Assembly: GCA_949710005.1 (NCBI GenBank) | Contig: OX453278.1 | Span: 10,102,097 to 10,166,096 of the forward strand | DNA from: Ricordea florida | Lineage: Eukaryota; Cnidaria; Anthozoa; Corallimorpharia; Ricordeidae | DNA: 64,000 nucleotides | Direction of reading: 5' to 3' | Part shown: in pieces, positions 55,237 to 63,324 of the stretch | Position numbering within the stretch: the first letter of the stretch is position 1 | Layout: every line of letters starts with the position of its first letter | The notes under the pieces: model-generated | Databases searched by the model: none | Told to the model about the DNA's origin: nothing | The model's input: the letters and a program-made list of their open reading frames with translations, nothing else | Program-made: the position numbers and the translations under genes

Positions 55237-55773
55237 TTAATTCTCTTGTTTTGTGTGACATTCTTTACAGATATATTTAATCTTTCTATGAATACATATT
55301 TGAGATCCTCCACACTCTTTACAGTAATCCTTTCTTTTTCTATGAATACATATTTGAGATCCTCCACACTCTTTACATAATGCCTTCTGTTTGTTGTGTT
55401 CACATATTTGAGACCCTCCACAATCCTTACAAAACCATCTTTGTTTTCCATGACTACAATAATACTTATTAGTTTTTGTTTTATCAATATCAGGTATCGG
55501 TTCATCCATAATTAGTCTTTGCGGTTGGTTGGGTATATTTTTTCTAGGTGTAGGGATTGGTGTAGTTTGTGGTTTGTTTGGAATATTTTTTCTAGGTGTA
55601 GGTATTGGTGTAGTTTGTGGTTGGTTTGAGATCTCTTCAGGTAAGTTGTTTGGTGTGGTGATGTCTATATCACGCAACACTTCGATGATTTCAGCTTTAC
55701 GCTTTCCAGAATATCCTTTAATACCCCGCTCTTTGGCGATGGCTTTCAGTTGTTTTACTGTAAAACCTTCCAT
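55237..55773 (-). CDS. SAP-like plus tandem zinc-knuckle repeat protein, 178 aa
   Basis: From ATG 55773 the first 29-30 residues are identical to the PolB N-terminus because both lie in the TIR. A linker with two copies of a 15-residue unit (TTPIPTPRKNIPN) and the peptide QPQRLIMDEPIPDI follows, echoing the PolB linker. The C-terminal half has four tandem units of about 18 residues of the form C-x2-H-x5-C-x2-CGGSQI (for example CKECGGSQICIHRKRKDY), each able to bind zinc. Repeats of this kind are common in giant-virus proteins. A DNA-binding or regulatory role is inferred. It runs opposite to all other late genes. Confidence 0.85.
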   Translation of the reverse strand: MEGFTVKQLKAIAKERGIKGYSGKRKAEIIEVLRDIDITTPNNLPEEISNQPQTTPIPTPRKNIPNKPQTTPIPTPRKNIPNQPQRLIMDEPIPDIDKTKTNKYYCSHGKQRWFCKDCGGSQICEHNKQKALCKECGGSQICIHRKRKDYCKECGGSQICIHRKIKYICKECHTKQEN

Positions 55774-55977
55774 CTTTGTTACTGTATACACAAATCTTTA
55801 AATCTCTTTTTTTCAAAATTCATTTTTTTTTAATTTTTCGTTATGATTATTTTTTTTTATTTTTTTCAAAGTACTGCGCACGAATTTTTTTTCAAAATAC
55901 TGCGCACGAATTTTTTTAAAGTACTGCGCACGAATTTTTTTAAAGTACTGCGCACGAATCGTCGTTATATACTCTCT
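55685..55977 (-). repeat. Polinton right TIR
   Basis: The inverted copy of 39987-40280, with the same four 24-bp units, A/T tract, promoter-like word and SAP-module codons. Differences are limited to a few single-base changes and A-run lengths. Confidence 0.95.
55792..55804 (-). promoter_or_regulatory. TTTAAAGATTT element, zinc-repeat gene
   Basis: The TIR copy of the PolB promoter-like word, 19 bp before the ATG at 55773. Confidence 0.6.
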
Positions 55978-56066
55978 GTCGGTTTTCCAAGTCAAGTGTC
56001 AAGTTTAAGGGAAAAGTGTGAGTGCTGAGTCACGCATCAGTGAGCAAATATTATGCAGACAAAACC

Positions 56067-56354
56067 TTATGCAAATTTGTGGTCCATAGCACGGAGTCTT
56101 TCCACTTCTCGGCTTTCTTCGCCACAATTTTGTCTGTTTTCCACAGCACGGAGTCTTTCCGCTTCTCGGCTTTCTTCGCTAAAATTTTGTCTGTTTTCCA
56201 CAGCACGAAGTCTTTCCGCTTCTCGGCGTTCTTCGTTAACATTTTGTCTATTTTCTCGAGCCCGGACTCTTTCTGCTTGTCGGCGTTCTTCGCTATAATT
56301 TCGTCTCCTTTCTCTTTCCCGAGCGCGCCTTCTTTGGCGATCTACTTCGCTCAT
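56067..56354 (-). CDS. Arg/Glu-rich protein of 19-residue repeats
   Basis: 95 codons (MSEVDRQRRRARERERRRNY) built from four 19-residue units of the type NRQNFSEESREAERLRAVE, encoded by four 57-bp DNA repeats (56088-56315). Such charged repeats form one long helix. Similar N-terminal repeats occur before helicase genes in some animal mobile elements, but no such gene follows here. It may be a gene fragment; translation is uncertain. Confidence 0.4.
   Translation of the reverse strand: MSEVDRQRRRARERERRRNYSEERRQAERVRARENRQNVNEERREAERLRAVENRQNFSEESREAERLRAVENRQNCGEESREVERLRAMDHKFA
56088..56315. repeat. 57-bp tandem repeat, four units
   Basis: The unit starts agcacggagtctttccgctt. The first two copies are about 93% identical; the last is diverged. 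The period is divisible by three, keeping the frame. Confidence 0.9.
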
Positions 56355-56930
56355 TCTTCCTCAGTTAATTCTTGCTCTCTTCCCCGTTGCTCTTCACCTG
56401 AACCCTGTGTTCTGCAAATTATATTTCCTCCGCTATTGTTTGTTGACATAGCAATAGAAATTGTTTCGTTTATCCTTTAGTAAAACTTTAACAGTGTAGA
56501 GTAGTAATATTGTGTCTCAAAAAGACAATGAACTGAAAATTTCTTTTTCAGTCGTTAACGCAATTTCCCGCCAAAAATATGCGGGCCACCAGAACAGCTT
56601 CCAAATAAATCACGTCACCTCGATGAGTTGACACATGAGCCCACAATATGGTCATGTGATGCTGGTCAGTGGCTATCCCGTTTTGACAGCTGTCAATTGA
56701 CCATATTGTGAATGTCCAATATAAAAGATGTGGATTTGCCAAGACAAGCCTGAGATACCCCTCCCTTCCTTTTGATAGTCTCCCCTACCCTACCCGTACA
56801 ATCTGTAGATGCGTACGTACGTACGTACGTACGCTCGGTCAGTCACGTGACAACCAAACGAAAAGAGGTTGACCATATTCCATGAGTATGGGGCTCTGCT
56901 CCACGCGCGCTTCGCGCGCGGGAGCCCCGC
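56355..56930. other. non-coding end of the 18-kb insertion
   Basis: Contains a (GTAC)n-like run at 56813-56834 (gtacgtacgtacgtacgtac) and a C/G hairpin at 56907-56930 near the right boundary. No gene. Confidence 0.6.
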
Positions 56931-56933
56931 TAT

Positions 56934-57300
56934 TATAAGAATTCCGGTTAAAAATAAAGAAATTGAGTTAAGCCATTACGCGGACGACACAGCTTTAGTT
57001 CTAAATGGGTCAAGAGAATCTTTAATAAACTGTCTTCAAACTTTGGATGATTTCTATAAAGCCTCCGGTTTGAAACTAAACGACAAAAAAACGGAAGCTC
57101 TCTGGATCGCATCAAAATGTGGAAGCTGTGAAATATCACTTCCTGGAAGAAACTTCAAGTGGCCAAAAAATAAAGTAAAAGCTCTTGGTGTTTGGTTTTC
57201 AGTTGACGCGAAAGAAACCGCGACGTTGAACTATAATGAAAAATTAGAAAAGGTAAGGACTGTCTTAAGCTGCTGGAAACATGAGGAACCGCAAGGCTTA
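56934..57300 (+). pseudogene. LINE reverse transcriptase, 3' half
   Basis: It resumes the frame of the piece ending at 38959. IELSHYADDTALVLNGSRES carries the catalytic YADD, then LDDFYKASGLKLNDKKTEAL, then KVKALGVWF, all in normal LINE order. The LINE-like sequence ends at about 57290 and a stop follows at 57322. The 3' end of the LINE is missing. Confidence 0.85.
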
Positions 57301-57324
57301 GTTACGGCAGCGATGGTCATCTGA

Positions 57325-57683
57325 AATGATCAATTGCGCAATCTTAAACAATAGAGGCGATGAAAGAATAAGCCAGGACCAAGAGAGACCGCACTTCGGG
57401 AGTCCATGAAAATGCATGGTACATGTAAATCACACGTCATCGACTTTCAAATTATAGAAAACACAATTCATTTTATTCAAGATTAGAAAAAAGTGGTCTG
57501 TTTCTCTAAGAAAAAAAATTGATCTACCTTCTTTATACACACAGGAAATAGAATTCTTACAAATCGCTCGAGTGCGGTTGACAATTTCCCTAAAAACTCA
57601 ACTAGTATTCTGTTTTGTAAGAAAATCATATTAAGTATTACTGGAGCGTAAAATGTCGAAGATTGTACGCTTTTTTCTTCAAA
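57325..57683. other. non-coding region
   Basis: Between the LINE end and the kinase-like remnant I see no gene. Confidence 0.5.
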
Positions 57684-57689
57684 CTAGAA

Positions 57690-58125
57690 TGCAGACCAGG
57701 CAGACCACACGGCAAAGGCCCCAGGAGATCTTACGTACGAGGGCGCGAGGAAACGCGAGACCTCGACGTGTTTATTTTTCTCGAGTAACAGAGACACTGC
57801 AATAGCAGAGTTTCTCTCCGAACGGATCGATGACGTTGTGTTTGAAACTATGATTGAAAATAAAGAGTAAAAGCTTCGTCCAACTACTGCATTATCAAGC
57901 ATTTTTCCAAAGGAAAACACGTCACTTGCGGTGCTTCCTGGCGCGCCTGATTTGACTTCCGGTGCAATGTAGTCGCCATCTGTTGTCCTCTTATATTCCT
58001 GTACGTTTCCCTGGTATTTTTAGATTTTTCAAAGTCAATGATGATCGGAAAAAAATTGCCTTTCTCTCGGCAATGCATGATAACATCGTTTGTTTTTAAA
58101 TCATTGTGCAGTAAGCCCAAAAAAA
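57690..58125 (-). pseudogene. protein kinase-like catalytic domain fragment
   Basis: Minus strand: GLLHNDLKTNDV matches the kinase catalytic loop (HxDLKxxN). IIDFEKSK stands where DFG is expected, with Gly replaced by Glu. After a frame change near 57990, YIAPEVKSG (APE motif) and ASDVFSFGKML (subdomain IX) follow. The N-lobe is absent here. The frameshift and the altered DFG argue for a dead copy. Kinase-like families of this style are numerous in cnidarian genomes. Confidence 0.7.
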
Positions 58126-58392
58126 CTCACAGAATCACGGGCGTGCCACCTAGTGTTTCTGTTGCATCTCAAAACTCGCACTTAGGAGTTCCAGACATCA
58201 TGGCATTATAAATAACACTTGTTCAGTCAAATGAAAATGAATGTAAGTCCCTTAATTCATCATTCAGTAAGCAAATGAATTCATAATGCCAGGCTGCCTA
58301 ACTCACAGAATCACGGGCGTGCCACCTAGTGTTTCTGTTGCATCTCAAAACTTGCACTTAGGAGTTCTAGACACCTTGGCATTATAAATAAA
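58124..58392. repeat. ~90-bp direct repeat, period 172-175 bp
   Basis: Two copies (about 58124-58214 and 58299-58390) of a unit containing cagaatcacgggcgtgccac and gcatctcaaaact, differing at a few bases. A third trace of the surrounding spacer was not found. Confidence 0.9.
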
Positions 58393-58639
58393 CAGAATTA
58401 ATAACTTTCAGAGAACAGTATCACAATGAAGGTACCCTTAAAACTGATTTGATAGTGCCTGCCATCAACTTGAATTCCATTTTTCTTTAATGTGTCCTTC
58501 TGCTTGTTCAAGTTGGTAACCAGTCTTTAAATCTACCCTAAGAAACAAAATTGTTAAATTGAATTATCCAGTTATAAAAAGTCTGAATGTAGTCATGGAA
58601 ATAAAACTGCCATACCTCTTCAGATAGCAAACTGGAGAA

Positions 58640-59167
58640 TTCAGGGATCACTCCTTGTCCACCATCAAATCAAATAATGACTTCACAGTGTTCTGAGCGA
58701 ACTTTTCCTTTCCTGACCAGAGAGAGCATTCCCCAAGGACAGTCCCGAGTGTCGCTACTTCGCTATCGCAAATTTGCTCAATCTTGGCCACCAAACGTTT
58801 GGTACATTAGCGGAGTTTCACTTTCTTGGTCTTTGGTGATAGATCTTGATCTAATTTTAATTGAGCAATGGTTTTTTTCGTGGATGGCTTTGCAGTGAGG
58901 AACTTTCGTGGCATTTGGCGCGCCTTGACTACATTTTGGCGGGCTCGGTGTTGATGCTGGATTGTTCGCCTGGAGCCATTGCAAACTCGAAATTTCCCTT
59001 TTTAACGCCGCCACTGCTGCCTCCAGAGCTTTCTCTTTCGCCTTCAAACGTTTTACTTCAGCTTCGTCGCTTCCTACTTGAGTATTATTATGTGCATCAT
59101 TAAACCCTACGGCATACGTATTGACAATACAAACAAGTGAAACTACCTCGTCCGGATAAATGGACAC
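58640..59167 (-). pseudogene. coiled-coil N-terminal part of the kinase-like gene
   Basis: From 59167, MSIYPDEVVSLVCIVNTYAV leads into a coiled coil (DEAEVKRLKAKEKALEAAVA). After a frame change near 58790, RLVAKIEQICDSEVATLGTV and FAQNTVKSLFDLMVDKE follow, a pattern I associate with the region upstream of the kinase domain in these families. The orientation and distance fit one broken gene together with 57690-58125. Confidence 0.45.
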
Positions 59168-59410
59168 CTTTCCAGCGACTTCAGCCTTAAAATTACGAGA
59201 AGAATTCCAAAGACTGCCGCAACGAACACATGCTCAGCATACCCCTTTGAAAACCACTTAGAACGAGCGGGAAAACCATCTTCCCCTCGCGTAGTCACCG
59301 AATCGTAATACAGCACTAGTAGTTGTAAAAGGCGGGTTCTGGCGCAAAGGGCGTGGTCAAAATTGATCCAAAGACTGCAAGTGTGCAGGATCGATTTTGG
59401 ATACAATCAA

Positions 59411-59421
59411 CTTAAAGAAAT
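59411..59421 (+). promoter_or_regulatory. TTAAAGAAAT element before second PolB
   Basis: CTTAAAGAAAT ends 25 bp before the ATG at 59447, at the spacing seen in the first Polinton. Confidence 0.4.
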
Positions 59422-59446
59422 GTTACTATACATCCAAGAACTCATC

Positions 59447-62400
59447 ATGTCCAAACAAAATGTCAAAGAGCTCCGCGCCATTGCCAAGGAACGCAAGATA
59501 CCAAAATATTACAAGATGCGTAGAGACGAGTTACTAGAGGCGCTGGGGATTCCTGAAGAGGTACCTAGTGGTAGTAGTGGTAGTGGGGGAACAACGCATA
59601 TTCTCGATGAGCCTGTACCAGAAATAAGCGTTCCGATTCTTAGGCCTACCAAATATATACCTCCAAGTGTCCCTAGTCGGTGGAAAACACTTGTTTCGGA
59701 ATATAACAAACGAGTACAGAAGAAAATAAACAAGTTTGCGAATTGGATTTTGAATTATGTTCCAAAGAGGATCAAAAAGCCAGCTAACGAAAGAATCAGG
59801 AAGTTGAAGGAGGAAGTAAGAAGCATCTGGGACTTAATAGAGCCATTCAAAGTGAAAGAAAGGGAACAAGCACTGAAAGGGTTTTTCAAGACCTATCGGA
59901 TCGATGGTAAAAAGGGGTACGGTCCTCAAGAATTCATTAAGAAAATAAAACCAAAGGTTTTGGAGTTACTTTATACTAGAAATAAACCCATCAAGGTGAA
60001 GTTTATATTAACTTGCACATTCATAAAAGAGAATCTTGCTACGGGTAAGATTGAAGAGACTGAGGGGTACTTTCATACTAATGTTGAAATAATAACGGAT
60101 TCAACTGAGCTATCTAAGTTATTCGATGCAATGACGGAATTACAACTTGAAAAGGTTGCGAGATTTGAAGGTGAAAAGTCTGGATGGCAATTTGATCGAG
60201 TTGAGTACTTTGATATACACATTAATCCATTTGAGCCTATCTCTGGGACTTGTTACATACCCCTACCAAAGGTTTTAGCTGAGAAGAAAGCTATAATCAA
60301 TGTCAAGAACGAGAAGGACCATGAGTGCTTCAATTGGGCAGTGACATCTGCTGTATTTCCCAAAGAGAAAGATGGTCAAAGACTGAATGCTGAGATGAGA
60401 GAGAACTCTAAGAAGTTTGACTGGACGGGAATGGAGTTCCCTATTACACTAAGGGATATTGCCAAGTTTGAGAAGCAAAACCCTTACGCTATTAACGTAT
60501 ATGGATACGCGTCTGAGGTAAACGTTTTGAGAATTAGTAAGCGCCGAGATGTGACAGTGATAAACTTGCTTCTATTATACAACAGTGAAACGAACCACTA
60601 CTGTTGGATTAAGAATTTGAGTAGATTATTAGCTTCACAAGTCAACAAACATAAATCCGTAGTACACTTCTGCCATAGATGTCTTAATCCATTCAAGTCA
60701 CAATCATCCCTGGACAAGCATCTAGAGTATTGCAATAATCATGAAGCAGTTAAGATGGAAGTCCCTGTTAACGAAGATGGAAGCCCACAGTTCTTCGGTT
60801 TCAAAAATCGCAACAGAAAGATGGAGGTACCCTTTGTTGTGTATGCAGATTTTGAGTGCTACACTGAAAAGATATACACGTGTTACCAAGATGAGGGTAG
60901 AAGCTTTACCAATAGATACCAGAAGCATAAACCATCAGGTTTTTGTTACCTGATCAAGTGCTTTGATAATGCTATATTCGAACCCAAACTTGTAAGGCAC
61001 ACAGCTGAATCACCAGACGAAGATGTACCCAAGATGTTTATAGAGAGCTTGGAGTCGGATATCAAAGAAATTTATGATAAGTTCAAGATCCCTAAGAATG
61101 CTCACGTTAGTGAGGATGAGAAAATAGACTATGAAAATTCCACGCACTGTCATATCTGTGGATTGATGATTAGCCATGACAAGGTATTAGACCATTGCCA
61201 TATTAGTGGAAAGTATAGAGGCGCAGCGCATGAAGAGTGTAACTTGAATTATAAGGTGCCTAAATTTGTACCAGTTATATTCCATAACCTATCCGGATAC
61301 GATGGTCATTTATTTGTGAGGAACATAGGGGAATCGAAAGGTAAGGTTGATTGCATACCAATCAACGATGAAAAATACATTTCATTCACCAAGGATATTG
61401 TTGTTGACTCTTACAAGAACAAGGAAGGTAACACGGTTGACATTAAACGGGGAATTAGGTTCATTGATAGCTTTTGGTTTATGGCAGCGGGTCTCAGAAG
61501 GTTAGTTGACAATCTACCACAATCTTCTCTGGTGAATGTAACGAGTTGGCATGAAAGGGTAATGGAAGAAGATGCTCCAGACTTGAAGTTACTGACTAGG
61601 AAGGGTGTATTTCCGTACGATTGGTTTGATGGATTTGATAAGCTCGGTGAAACTAATCTCCCACCAAAAGATGAGTTCTATTCGAAGCTCTACGAAGCAG
61701 AAATATCGGACGAGGATTACCAACATGCACAAAACGTGTGGAAAGCCTTTGGGATTAAATGCTTCAGGGAATACCACGACCTTTACCTTGAGCTGGATGT
61801 CTTATTGTTAGCTGATGTTTTCGAGAACTTCAGAGATGTTTGTAGAAAGAACTACGATTTGGATCCAGCTTGGTATTACACTGCACCTGGATTGGCATGG
61901 GACGCAGCCCTGAAAATGACCAAGGTGAGTTTGGAACTTTTGAAGGACCCTGACATGCTTCTCATGATTGAGAAAGGCATTAGAGGGGGTATCTCCATGA
62001 TCTCCAATAGATATGGTAAAGCCAACAATCCATACATGAAAGATTATGACCCATCATTACCAACAAAGTACATCACATACCTGGATGCAAACGGTTTGTA
62101 CGGATGTGCAATGAGTAAAGCTTTACCAACACATGACTTTCGATGGTTGACTGAAGAAGAGCTTGTATTGAAGTGGAAAGATATACCATGCATACTAGAG
62201 GTTGATATGAGGTATCCAAAGAACCTTCACAAACTGCATAATGACTATCCATTGGCACCAGAGAGAGTTACGGTGAATGGCGTGGATAAGCTAATTCCAA
62301 ACCTAAGGCACAAACTAAAATACATTATTCACCACGAGACGCTGAAACAATATTTGAGTCTCGGGCTCAAAGTCTACAAGATACATAGAGGCATCACATT

Positions 62401-63283
62401 CAAAGAGTCCGCATGGCTGAAGCCCTATATCGACTTGAATACCGAACTAAGGACGAAAGCAACAAACGATTTCGAGAAGGATTTCTTCAAGTTGATGAAC
62501 AACTCAGTCTTTGGGAAAACTATGGAGAACGTAAGGAACAGAGTGGACGTTCGTTTGGTCACGAATGAGTCAAAAGCCAAGAAGTTGGTATCGAAGCCGA
62601 ATTACCACCACAGCACGATCTTTTGCGAGAATCTAGTTGCAGTACAAATGAAGACAAAGTTGGTGTTGGACAAACCCATTTACCTAGGCTTTTCAGTCCT
62701 TGAGATAAGCAAGACTATAATGTACGACTTCCACTACAACTACATCAAGCTCAAGTATGGTAGCAATTCCAAGTTGTTATTTACAGACACTGATTCACTG
62801 GCGTATGAGATAGAGACGGATGACTTCTACAAAGACATAAGCCTAGATGTGAGAGACCGGTTCGACACCAGCAACTATCCTGAAGATCATCCATCCGGCA
62901 TTGAGGTGGGCTTGAACAAGAAAGTCGGGGGGATGTTCAAGGATGAAGCGGGTGGCCAACAGATCATAGAATTCGTAGGTCTCCGGGCCAAACTATATTC
63001 ATATATGATGGATGAGGGAAAGGAAGAAAAGAAGTGTAAGGGTGTGAAGAAAGCGGTCGTGAGAAAGAGCATAAGCTTCAACGACTACAAGGATTGCCTC
63101 TTCAATCAAAAACTACAGAGGAGGACAATGAATATCATCAGGAGTCACCTGCACGACGTGTACACAGAGACTGTGAACAAGGTGGCACTATCATGCGAAG
63201 ACGACAAAAGGGTGGTAAGGGAGGATGGGATACACACATATGCATATGGTCACTTTAGGACGCTAACTTCGGTAAAAACTTAA
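59447..63283 (+). CDS. second Polinton family B DNA polymerase
   Basis: 1278 residues from ATG 59447 (MSKQNVKELRAIAKERKIPK); the upstream in-frame ATG at 59363 would add 28 residues unlike the first PolB. SAP-like start, then linker peptide HILDEPVPEI (~51-60), C2H2-like finger (CHRCLNPFKSQSSLDKHLEYC at ~408), Exo I YADFEC (~465), endonuclease VII-like cluster (CHIC ... DHCHISGKYRGAAHEECN at ~568), Exo II NLSGYDGHLF (~614), Exo III YHDLYLELDVLLLAD (~775), then DANGLYG (~879), LMNNSVFGKT (~1015) and TDTDSL (~1113). All catalytic residues are present and the frame is intact. It ends HFRTLTSVKT, lacking the overlap-coded tail of the first copy. Confidence 0.95.
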   Translation: MSKQNVKELRAIAKERKIPKYYKMRRDELLEALGIPEEVPSGSSGSGGTTHILDEPVPEISVPILRPTKYIPPSVPSRWKTLVSEYNKRVQKKINKFANWILNYVPKRIKKPANERIRKLKEEVRSIWDLIEPFKVKEREQALKGFFKTYRIDGKKGYGPQEFIKKIKPKVLELLYTRNKPIKVKFILTCTFIKENLATGKIEETEGYFHTNVEIITDSTELSKLFDAMTELQLEKVARFEGEKSGWQFDRVEYFDIHINPFEPISGTCYIPLPKVLAEKKAIINVKNEKDHECFNWAVTSAVFPKEKDGQRLNAEMRENSKKFDWTGMEFPITLRDIAKFEKQNPYAINVYGYASEVNVLRISKRRDVTVINLLLLYNSETNHYCWIKNLSRLLASQVNKHKSVVHFCHRCLNPFKSQSSLDKHLEYCNNHEAVKMEVPVNEDGSPQFFGFKNRNRKMEVPFVVYADFECYTEKIYTCYQDEGRSFTNRYQKHKPSGFCYLIKCFDNAIFEPKLVRHTAESPDEDVPKMFIESLESDIKEIYDKFKIPKNAHVSEDEKIDYENSTHCHICGLMISHDKVLDHCHISGKYRGAAHEECNLNYKVPKFVPVIFHNLSGYDGHLFVRNIGESKGKVDCIPINDEKYISFTKDIVVDSYKNKEGNTVDIKRGIRFIDSFWFMAAGLRRLVDNLPQSSLVNVTSWHERVMEEDAPDLKLLTRKGVFPYDWFDGFDKLGETNLPPKDEFYSKLYEAEISDEDYQHAQNVWKAFGIKCFREYHDLYLELDVLLLADVFENFRDVCRKNYDLDPAWYYTAPGLAWDAALKMTKVSLELLKDPDMLLMIEKGIRGGISMISNRYGKANNPYMKDYDPSLPTKYITYLDANGLYGCAMSKALPTHDFRWLTEEELVLKWKDIPCILEVDMRYPKNLHKLHNDYPLAPERVTVNGVDKLIPNLRHKLKYIIHHETLKQYLSLGLKVYKIHRGITFKESAWLKPYIDLNTELRTKATNDFEKDFFKLMNNSVFGKTMENVRNRVDVRLVTNESKAKKLVSKPNYHHSTIFCENLVAVQMKTKLVLDKPIYLGFSVLEISKTIMYDFHYNYIKLKYGSNSKLLFTDTDSLAYEIETDDFYKDISLDVRDRFDTSNYPEDHPSGIEVGLNKKVGGMFKDEAGGQQIIEFVGLRAKLYSYMMDEGKEEKKCKGVKKAVVRKSISFNDYKDCLFNQKLQRRTMNIIRSHLHDVYTETVNKVALSCEDDKRVVREDGIHTYAYGHFRTLTSVKT

Positions 63284-63324
63284 GGATTTATTTATACATA
63301 TATATCCAACTAGACAAAGTTGGT

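Larger units (their letters stand above)
39987..55977. mobile_element. Polinton/Maverick, 15,991 bp, 5-bp TSD
   Basis: Inverted repeats of about 294 bp begin AGAGAGTATATAACGACG at 39987 and end at 55977. GTCGG flanks both sides (39982-39986 and 55978-55982). Gene order: PolB (+), integrase (-), major capsid (+, split by a transposon), packaging ATPase (+), nine further plus-strand genes, and a zinc-repeat gene (-) starting in the right TIR. The integrase-type TSD and gene set define a Polinton (adintovirus-like). I find no adenovirus-type cysteine protease. Only two clear breaks are seen: the capsid insertion and one stop codon in the last large gene. TIRs differ by only a few bases, so it is fairly young. 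Confidence 0.95.
38960..56930. mobile_element. 18-kb insertion splitting the LINE, carrying the Polinton
   Basis: TAT occurs at 38957-38959 and 56931-56933. Treating it as a duplication restores the LINE phase exactly (the left half ends Asn-Asn, the right half resumes Ile-Arg-Ile-Pro). The left end has gccaagcctaaaagcggggc and the right end a nested cgcgcg hairpin closed by ggagccccgc, so gcggggctcccg occurs inverted at both sides. Similar ends are at 16650 and 24040. Without the Polinton this element is only about 2 kb and seems largely non-coding. Confidence 0.65.

Noticed and set aside
38960..56930. Helitron as identity of the outer insertion
   Set aside because: There is a hairpin near the right end, but no TC start, no CTRR end and no Rep/helicase gene. 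A short TAT duplication fits better with a TIR element.
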